Shown in pieces: positions 57,063 to 62,477 of a DNA stretch of 62,477 nt (the stretch's first letter is position 1; every line of letters begins with the position of its first letter). Made by a program: the position numbers and the translations under genes. Where the stretch lies: assembly GCF_023887685.1 (NCBI RefSeq), contig NZ_JAMWMR010000032.1, positions 1 to 62,477 on the forward strand. The letters run 5' to 3'. The notes under the pieces are model-generated. The model saw only the letters and a list, made by a program, of their open reading frames with translations, had not been told where the DNA came from and made no database searches. The DNA comes from Streptomyces macrolidinus. GTDB taxonomy: Bacteria > Actinomycetota > Actinomycetes > Streptomycetales > Streptomycetaceae.

Positions 57063-59422
57063 GGGGCCACTCCCACAAGGTCGTTCGCAGGGTCGTCGGC
57101 ATCGCTTCCGGCGGGCTCGTCCAGGCCGAGCAGCAGCCGCAGCAGGGGCACCGCCGCGTCCGCCCGCCGGGCGTCGAGGTCGGGCGCGAATCCGGGGAGG
57201 CCCGCGCCGGTCGCCGCCGCGCCGTCCCGCGGCCCGCGCCGCACCAGCTCGCCGAGCGTGCGCCGCACCCCGGACTCGTACGCGGAGAACGTGCGCCGCA
57301 GCAAGGGCAGTACGTCGGTGAACGCCTCCGCGGGCACCCCGGTCAGCCAGGCGTCCACCAGCCCGAGCAGCCGCTCGTCGTGCACGAGCAGCATGCCGCC
57401 GCCCGAGCCGCCCCCGACGAACCCCTCGATCCACGCGGCGGCGTCCGCCGGTGCCGTCCCCGGCGACAGCACGAGCCCCATGAGCCGCGCGGCCTCGTCC
57501 TGCGCCAACTCCCCCTCGTCCAGCAGCAGTCGCACGGCCCGCCCGCGCACGACACCCGGAACGGTGTCCCGCGACGAGAGGGTCCGGAGCACGGCACGCC
57601 ACCGCCCGCGCAGATCGCCGTGGGCCGCGGCGGTCGCCTCCGCGAGCAGCGCCACCGCCCCGTGCACCGCGTCCAGATGACCGCGCATCTCCTCCGCCGC
57701 CTCCGCGTCCAGCGCGGCGCACGCGGGTGGCAGCCCGACGAAGACGCGCTCGGCGAGGCCCGCCGCGACGCCCGCCAGCGCCCCGGTGTCCGTGCCGCGC
57801 ACGTCGCCGTAGCGCAGCGAGCGGACGAGGGCGGGCAGGGCCTGGGCGAGATGGCCGACGTCGGCGTCGAGGGCCGCGCGGTCGGCGAGGACCCGCATCA
57901 CCATGGGGAGCGCGTCCGGCAACTCCGCCAGCAGGCACTGTTCGGCGAGCCGCGTGACATCGGCGAGCGCCCGCGCGCCGACCGCGTCCGCCTCGGCCTT
58001 GGCACTCGCGGCGGCGAGCACGGTCGTCCCCCAGACCCCGGCCTCGGCGACCCGCACCGCCGACTCCGGTTCCCAGCACAGCCGCCAGGTCTCCCGGAAC
58101 GTGCCCGTGGTGCCGCGCGATACCGCGGGCCTGCCCCAGTCGACGCCGAGCAGGCGCAGCCGGTGCAGCAGCTTGCTGCGCGCGGCGTCCGTCTCCTTGC
58201 GCAGATCCAGCTCCAACTCCCGCTCCACGGCCTCCGGTCTGCACCGCAGCCGCTTCTGCAGGCGCGCGAGGTCCCGCTGCAACGGCACGGCGGGAGCCGA
58301 CGCCGGCACCTCGCCGAGGACATCGCCGACCACCAGGCGGTCGTGCACCAGGGCGAGCGGCACGTCCGAGCCCTCGCACATCACGGCCCGTACCGCCTCG
58401 GTCGTCTCGGACAGCCCCGGCAGGGGACGCCCGCGCAGCGCCGCGAGCGTCTCGGCGAGCCGGACCGCCTCGATGACATGGGCGGACGACACGATCCGGT
58501 CCTCCGCGCGGAGCAGCCCGGCGACCTTGGTCAGCCACCGCTCGACCGGCCGGTCGGGGGCTTCGAACAGATGCCCGTACCAGCCGGGCGAGTCGATGCC
58601 CGCCCCGTAGCCACTGGCCCGGGACAGCCTGCGGTGCGTCCAGGGCACCCAGGTCATGTCCGTCTTCACCTTGGGCAGCCCCTTCAGCAGGGCGCGGTCG
58701 GCCGCGACGGTGGACTTCCGCCGCAGCGCGGGCACATGCCATGCCCCGCACACGACGGCCACCTCCCGCCCGAACTCCCGCTGGGCGGCGCGCACGCGGA
58801 GCCGCATGTGCGCTTCCCGTACGAGGTCGCGCTCCTGTCCCCCGCTGCCGTACTCCTCGCGCAGCGCCGCCATGGCCTCCTCCAGCACGGCGAACGGCGC
58901 GAGCGCGTCCCCCTTCCCCGCGCCCCGGTGCTCGACGACGTCCTCCCACCATCGCTCCGGGTCGTCGTACCCGGCGGCGTCGGCGAGCACGGCGAGCGGA
59001 TCCACACGGACGGGGCCGGCCCCGCCCCCCGTCGTCGGCGGCTGCTCCCCCTCCCCCTCCTTCTCCCACGCCAGCGTGTGCGCGGCCGGCAGGTCGATGA
59101 ACGTGGCCGCGGCGCCGTGCTCGACGGCCCAGCGCAGGGCCACCCACTCCGGGGAGAACTCGGCCAGCGGCCAGAACGCCGACCGTCCGGGCTCGTCCAC
59201 GGCGTGGGCGAGCAGTGCCACCGGCGGTCGCATCTCCTCGTCGGCCACGAGCGGGATCAGGGCGTCCGCCTCCGGCGGCCCCTCGATCAGTACGGCCTGC
59301 GGCCGGGCCGCCTCCAGCGCGGCCCGTACCGCCCGCGCGGACCCCGGGCCGTGATGCCGCACCCCGAGCAGCAGCGGCCCCTCGCCCCGCGCCCCGCCCG
59401 GCGGCCTGTCAGCGCTTGCCAC
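57059..59422 (-). CDS. DUF5682 family protein, 787 aa
   Basis: GTG start at 59422. The N-terminal motif LLLGVRHHGPGSARAVRAALEAARPQAVLIEGPPEAD (about residues 17-53) and the later VAVVCGAWHVPAL are the features I associate with DUF5682. The G-x-x-H-x-G-x-x-S pattern plus a late Trp-His is reminiscent of the TraB/TIKI-like hydrolase fold (inference). The roughly 450-residue C-terminal part is Leu/Ala-rich helical solenoid-like. Soluble. Sits between MoxR and VWA genes, overlapping the latter, so it is probably the client-specific or effector component of the system. Confidence 0.85.
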   Translation of the reverse strand: MASADRPPGGARGEGPLLLGVRHHGPGSARAVRAALEAARPQAVLIEGPPEADALIPLVADEEMRPPVALLAHAVDEPGRSAFWPLAEFSPEWVALRWAVEHGAAATFIDLPAAHTLAWEKEGEGEQPPTTGGGAGPVRVDPLAVLADAAGYDDPERWWEDVVEHRGAGKGDALAPFAVLEEAMAALREEYGSGGQERDLVREAHMRLRVRAAQREFGREVAVVCGAWHVPALRRKSTVAADRALLKGLPKVKTDMTWVPWTHRRLSRASGYGAGIDSPGWYGHLFEAPDRPVERWLTKVAGLLRAEDRIVSSAHVIEAVRLAETLAALRGRPLPGLSETTEAVRAVMCEGSDVPLALVHDRLVVGDVLGEVPASAPAVPLQRDLARLQKRLRCRPEAVERELELDLRKETDAARSKLLHRLRLLGVDWGRPAVSRGTTGTFRETWRLCWEPESAVRVAEAGVWGTTVLAAASAKAEADAVGARALADVTRLAEQCLLAELPDALPMVMRVLADRAALDADVGHLAQALPALVRSLRYGDVRGTDTGALAGVAAGLAERVFVGLPPACAALDAEAAEEMRGHLDAVHGAVALLAEATAAAHGDLRGRWRAVLRTLSSRDTVPGVVRGRAVRLLLDEGELAQDEAARLMGLVLSPGTAPADAAAWIEGFVGGGSGGGMLLVHDERLLGLVDAWLTGVPAEAFTDVLPLLRRTFSAYESGVRRTLGELVRRGPRDGAAATGAGLPGFAPDLDARRADAAVPLLRLLLGLDEPAGSDADDPANDLVGVAP

Positions 59423-59539
59423 CTGATCCCCCTCGCGGTCCGGACCATCCCGGGTCCTCGTCGCCCACTGCCGCGCCCACGCGGTCCCCGGCCACCGTCA
59501 CGCCGGTCACCCCTCCCCGGCAGGTCCACGAGAAGCCGT

Positions 59540-60694
59540 TCACGCGGTCACCTCCCGGCACGCGCGGTAGAAGTCCGCCCATCCGTCCCGCTCGCGGACC
59601 ACCGCCTCGACGTACTCCTGCCAGACGACGCGGTCGGCCGCCGGATCCCGTACGACGGCGCCGAGGATGCCCGCGGCGACATCGCTCGCGCGCAGCACGC
59701 CGTCGCCGAAGTGGGCCGCCAGCGCGAGCCCGTTGGTGACGACGGAGATCGCCTCGGCGGTGGACAGCGTGCCGCTGGGCGACTTCAGCTTCGTACGGCC
59801 GTCCGCCGTGATGCCGCCGCGCAGTTCGCGGAAGACCGTGACGACGCGGCGGATCTCGTCGATGCCGTCGGGCACAGCCGGGAGATCGAGCGCACGGCCG
59901 ATCTGGTCGACCCGGCGGGAGACGATGTCGACCTCCGCCTCGACGCTCTCCGGCAGCGGCAGCACCACCGTGTTGAAGCGGCGACGCAGCGCGCTCGACA
60001 GGTCGTTGACCCCGCGATCGCGGTCGTTGGCCGTCGCGATCAGATTGAAGCCGCGGACGGCCTGCACCTCCTGCCCCAACTCCGGTATCGGCAGCGTCTT
60101 CTCCGAGAGGATCGTGATCAGCGTGTCCTGCACGTCGGCCGGGATGCGGGTCAACTCCTCGACACGCGCGGTCATCCCCTCGGCCATGGCCCGCATGACG
60201 GGGCTGGGCACGAGCGCGTCGCGGCTGGGTCCGTGCGCGAGCAGCCGCGCGTAGTTCCAGCCGTAGCGGATCGCCTCTTCCGGGGTCCCGGCCGTGCCCT
60301 GCACGAGCAGGGTCGAGTCGCCGCTGATGGCCGCCGCCAGATGCTCGGACACCCAGGTCTTCGCCGTGCCGGGCACGCCGAGGAGGAGCAGGGCGCGGTC
60401 GGTGGCGAGCGTGGTGACGGCGACCTCGACGATCCGGCGCGGGCCCACGTACTTCGGTGTGATCACCGTGCCGTCCGGCAGCGTGCCGCCCAGCAGATAC
60501 GTGGCCACGGCCCACGGCGACAGCTTCCAGCGGGCCGGGCGGGGACGGTCGTCCTGCGCGGCCAGTGCGGTGAGTTCGGCCGCGAAGGCGTCCTCGGCGT
60601 GCGGTCGCAGGACCTCGGACGTCCCGCTCTCCTTCGCGGGCGCGGACAGGCTCGTACTCGGGTCGACGGACAGCGGATCAACGGACACAGGCAT
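59540..60694 (-). CDS. MoxR-type AAA+ ATPase
   Basis: 384 aa, start MPVSVDPLS with AGGGGGA upstream. AAA_5/MoxR core about residues 90-290: Walker A LLLGVPGTAKTWVSEHLAAAI, the ARVEELTRIPADVQDTLI segment at Walker B/second region, sensor-1 IATANDRDRGVNDLSSALRRRFN with arginine finger. A C-terminal lid (EAISVVTNGLALAAHFGDG) follows. It likely remodels a target with the VWA partner. First gene of the leftward operon; its promoter at 60738-60760 matches a DNA-damage consensus. Confidence 0.92.
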   Translation of the reverse strand: MPVSVDPLSVDPSTSLSAPAKESGTSEVLRPHAEDAFAAELTALAAQDDRPRPARWKLSPWAVATYLLGGTLPDGTVITPKYVGPRRIVEVAVTTLATDRALLLLGVPGTAKTWVSEHLAAAISGDSTLLVQGTAGTPEEAIRYGWNYARLLAHGPSRDALVPSPVMRAMAEGMTARVEELTRIPADVQDTLITILSEKTLPIPELGQEVQAVRGFNLIATANDRDRGVNDLSSALRRRFNTVVLPLPESVEAEVDIVSRRVDQIGRALDLPAVPDGIDEIRRVVTVFRELRGGITADGRTKLKSPSGTLSTAEAISVVTNGLALAAHFGDGVLRASDVAAGILGAVVRDPAADRVVWQEYVEAVVRERDGWADFYRACREVTA

Positions 60695-60737
60695 GGCTGA
60701 TTCCCCCTGCAGCTCGGCCGGTTCGGATCTGTCACCT

Positions 60738-60760
60738 ACCGTGCACCACGCCACTGACAA
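60738..60760 (-). promoter_or_regulatory. PafBC/RecA-NDp-like promoter, leftward arm
   Basis: Minus strand TTGTCAGTG (60760-60752), 8-base spacer, then CACGGT (60743-60738). The first block is a perfect match to the actinobacterial LexA-independent damage promoter consensus TTGTCRGTG-N8-TANNNT; the -10 has C in place of the first T. It predicts a leader of about 37 bases for the MoxR gene. Confidence 0.65.
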
Positions 60761-60798
60761 CGCGTCGCGACCTGCGGGAACGCCGTCTCGACGGCCGA

Positions 60799-60821
60799 TT
60801 GTCAGTGGTGCGTCCTACCGT
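60799..60821 (+). promoter_or_regulatory. PafBC/RecA-NDp-like promoter, rightward arm
   Basis: TTGTCAGTG (60799-60807), 8-base spacer, TACCGT (60816-60821): a complete match to TTGTCRGTG-N8-TANNNT. The -10 ends seven bases before the ATG at 60829, so the transcript is probably leaderless. With the leftward copy it forms a 10-bp inverted repeat, CCACTGACAA (60751-60760) and TTGTCAGTGG (60799-60808). Confidence 0.75.
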
Positions 60822-60828
60822 CGAGGAC

Positions 60829-62181
60829 ATGACTCAGCAGGGGGTGCGCTGGACGGCGGATCAGGTGCTGGCACTGGCTCCTGACGCCGGATCACGCAGA
60901 GCGGGAAGCGAACTCGGCGCGGCCGGGCCGTGGTCGGGGGCGGGCAGGTCCGACGAGGGGGCGGTGTGGGGGCTGTGCGAGGGCAGCGGCAGCGCGCCGT
61001 ACCGGACGGTGGTCGACCTCACGGACGCGGCCGGGCCCGCGTCCCTGTGCAGTTGCCCGAGCCTCAGGTCCCCGTGCAAGCACGCGCTGGGGCTGCTGCT
61101 GCTCTGGGCGGGCGAGGACGGGGAGGTGCCGCGGGGGCAGGCGCCGGACTGGGCGGAGCGGTGGATCGAGGGGCGCAGACAGCGCGCGCGGGAGCGGCGG
61201 ACGGCGGACGGCTCGGGGTACGGCGCGTCCGCTGATCCGGAGGCGGCCCGGCGCCGGGCGGAGCGCCGCGCCGAGCGGATCACGGCGGGGGCGACGGAGC
61301 TGGAGCAGCGGCTGGCCGACGTGCTGCGCGGCGGCCTGGCCGCGGCCGAGCAGGCTGGGTACGCGCTGTGGGAGGAGACGGCGGCGCGGATGGTCGACGC
61401 GCAGGCTCCGGGACTGGCCGCGCGCGTACGGGAGTTGGGGGCGATCCCGTCGTCGGGGCCGGGCTGGCCGGTGCGTCTGCTGGAGGAGTGCGCGCTGCTG
61501 CATCTGCTGACCCAGGGCTGGCTGCGCCGCGCACTGCTGCCGGAGGGAACGGCGGCGACGGTCCGCTCACGGGTCGGCCTGCCGGGTGCGCCGGACGGTC
61601 CGCCCGTCCGCGACCACTGGCTGGTCCTCGCGCAGTACGACACCGCGGACAGCCGGCTCACCACCCGCCGGATCTGGTTGTACGGGGCGGAGTCCGACCG
61701 CACCGCGCTGCTCCTCTCGTACGGCGCGGCGGGACGTGCGCCGGAGCTGTCCCTCCCGGTGGGCCTGGCCTTCGAGGCGGAGTTGTCGGCGTATCCGGGG
61801 GCGGGGCAGCTCCGGGCCGCCCTGGGCGAGCGGTTCACGGCCCCGGCCCCGGCCCGGATCCGGCCGCCGGGCGTGAGCACGGCACGGGCGGCGGCGCGCT
61901 ACGGAGAGGCGCTGCGCGAGGACCCTTGGCTGGACTCGTTCCCGGTGACGCTGGGCCGGGTCGTACCGACACCGTCCGAGGACTCCTGGCAGCTCGCGGA
62001 CGCGGATGGCGACACGGCCCTGCCGCTCACCGCTGCGGCGACCGCGCGGCCGGGCCTGTGGCGCCTGGTCGCCCTGTCGGGCGGCGCCCCGGTCACGGTC
62101 TTCGGCGAGTGCGGCCATCGCGGCTTCACCCCGCTGACGGCCTGGCCCGAAGGCGCGGGAGAGGCGGTCCCGCTGTGCTGA
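60829..62181 (+). CDS. SWIM zinc-finger protein of the MoxR/DUF5682 block
   Basis: 450 aa. SWIM motif C-x-C-x6-C-x-H at about residues 74-84 (SLCSCPSLRSPCKHALGLLLLW). A charged Arg/Glu helix follows (WIEGRRQRARERRT, then EAARRRAERRAERI), then helical domains and a C-terminal beta-rich part (HWLVLAQYDTADSRLTTRRIWLYGAESDRTALLLSYGAAG). SWIM fingers bind DNA or protein in recombination-, MuDR- and ubiquitin-related proteins. Divergent from MoxR, first gene of the rightward arm, 44 bases before the DUF5691 gene. Inferred to give nucleic-acid or client targeting. Confidence 0.9.
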   Translation: MTQQGVRWTADQVLALAPDAGSRRAGSELGAAGPWSGAGRSDEGAVWGLCEGSGSAPYRTVVDLTDAAGPASLCSCPSLRSPCKHALGLLLLWAGEDGEVPRGQAPDWAERWIEGRRQRARERRTADGSGYGASADPEAARRRAERRAERITAGATELEQRLADVLRGGLAAAEQAGYALWEETAARMVDAQAPGLAARVRELGAIPSSGPGWPVRLLEECALLHLLTQGWLRRALLPEGTAATVRSRVGLPGAPDGPPVRDHWLVLAQYDTADSRLTTRRIWLYGAESDRTALLLSYGAAGRAPELSLPVGLAFEAELSAYPGAGQLRAALGERFTAPAPARIRPPGVSTARAAARYGEALREDPWLDSFPVTLGRVVPTPSEDSWQLADADGDTALPLTAAATARPGLWRLVALSGGAPVTVFGECGHRGFTPLTAWPEGAGEAVPLC

Positions 62182-62225
62182 CGACCCACCCGAGCGATCC
62201 CGGTGGGCGACCGGAAGGGACGGAC

Positions 62226-62477
62226 ATGAGTGCGACCGTGCGGGACACCCCCTCCGCCGTGCCAGGGGAGGAGGTGCCGTGGGAGGAGGTCATGACCGTG
62301 GCGCTGCTGGGCACGGACCGGCGTACGCCGCCCTGGCTGCCGCCCGGCCGCCAGGCGCCCGGAGCCCTGCTGGACCTGGCCGCCGTGGCGACCGTCCGCC
62401 GCAGAGCCGGACTGCGCCCCGCACCGGCGGGGGCCCGCCCGGAGCCGTCGGCGAAGGACACGCGCCCCCCGCCGCCC
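62226..62477 (+). CDS. DUF5691-like protein (partial, runs off right edge)
   Basis: ATG at 62226 with GAAGGG eight bases upstream. The visible 84 residues include VPWEEVMTVALLGTDRRTPPWLP, which matches the N-terminus of the DUF5691 family as I recall it, then an Ala/Pro-rich stretch. DUF5691 genes usually follow SWIM genes in this block. The remainder of the gene is outside the window. Confidence 0.7.
   Translation, partial: MSATVRDTPSAVPGEEVPWEEVMTVALLGTDRRTPPWLPPGRQAPGALLDLAAVATVRRRAGLRPAPAGARPEPSAKDTRPPPP

Noticed and set aside
55869..59147. A 1092-codon minus-strand open frame that would fuse a long upstream region to the VWA protein
   Set aside because: The upstream part is an Arg/Gly-rich off-frame reading of the DUF5682 gene. 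The VWA protein has its own start at 57062 overlapping the DUF5682 stop by four bases.
1..62477. CRISPR array, transposon, prophage or attachment sites
   Set aside because: No regularly spaced identical repeats of CRISPR type, no transposase, integrase or phage structural genes, and no tRNA with a flanking duplication were seen.

Overview
The window is high-GC (about 70% or more by eye) actinobacterial chromosome, almost certainly Streptomyces. Evidence: many GTG starts, short or absent intergenic gaps, long GC-rich terminator hairpins without T-tracts, many secreted and membrane proteins, and the grouping of sdhCDAB, trpS, glyA, mdh, folD, purHN and sucCD on one core segment. I saw no rRNA, tRNA, CRISPR array, transposase or phage integrase.

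Layout. 1-2715: a lower-GC accessory patch with a divergently transcribed XRE regulator and four small Cys-rich or hypothetical genes. 3289-5057: sigma factor plus a membrane-anchored partner. 5278-10603: L,D-transpeptidase lipoprotein, a methylmalonyl-CoA mutase catalytic subunit without a B12 domain, a GH20 hexosaminidase, and an OHCU decarboxylase. 10870-14279: succinate dehydrogenase operon. 14368-16181: a TetR operon with a visible double palindromic operator. 16284-24820: small membrane protein, NAD(P)-binding protein, EamA exporter/LysR pair, D-Ala-D-Ala carboxypeptidase overlapping tail to tail with a BrkB-family protein, SDR reductase, 2'-5' RNA ligase-like protein, trpS, and a secreted protein. 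24872-26460: glyA with a ZTP riboswitch. 26575-34379: ornithine aminotransferase, a YgiB/YgiC-like pair, a DMT transporter, a MocR/AhpD-like divergent pair, and a three-gene split YeeE/YedE operon. 34532-41711: a five-gene choline-to-glycine-betaine operon combining oxidation and ABC uptake. 41903-45430: secreted protein, malate dehydrogenase, and an XRE-TM-DUF2690 protein. 46053-53321: folD-DUF3017, a membrane protein, purN-purH, and two further membrane proteins. 53506-55592: sucCD. 55869-62477 (right edge): a divergent block of MoxR AAA+ ATPase, DUF5682 and VWA proteins opposite SWIM zinc-finger and DUF5691 proteins.

Functional picture. The TCA genes (sdh, mdh, sucCD) and one-carbon/purine genes (glyA, folD, purN, purH) make this a central-metabolism segment interrupted by stress, envelope and regulatory modules. 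The most interesting signal is in the 134-bp gap at 60695-60828. Both divergent arms of the MoxR/DUF5682/VWA - SWIM/DUF5691 block appear to be driven by promoters matching the actinobacterial RecA-independent DNA-damage (PafBC-type) consensus, TTGTCRGTG-N8-TANNNT. That suggests a damage-induced ATPase/VWA system whose function is undescribed.

All calls come from reading the sequence and recalled family motifs; no searches were run.
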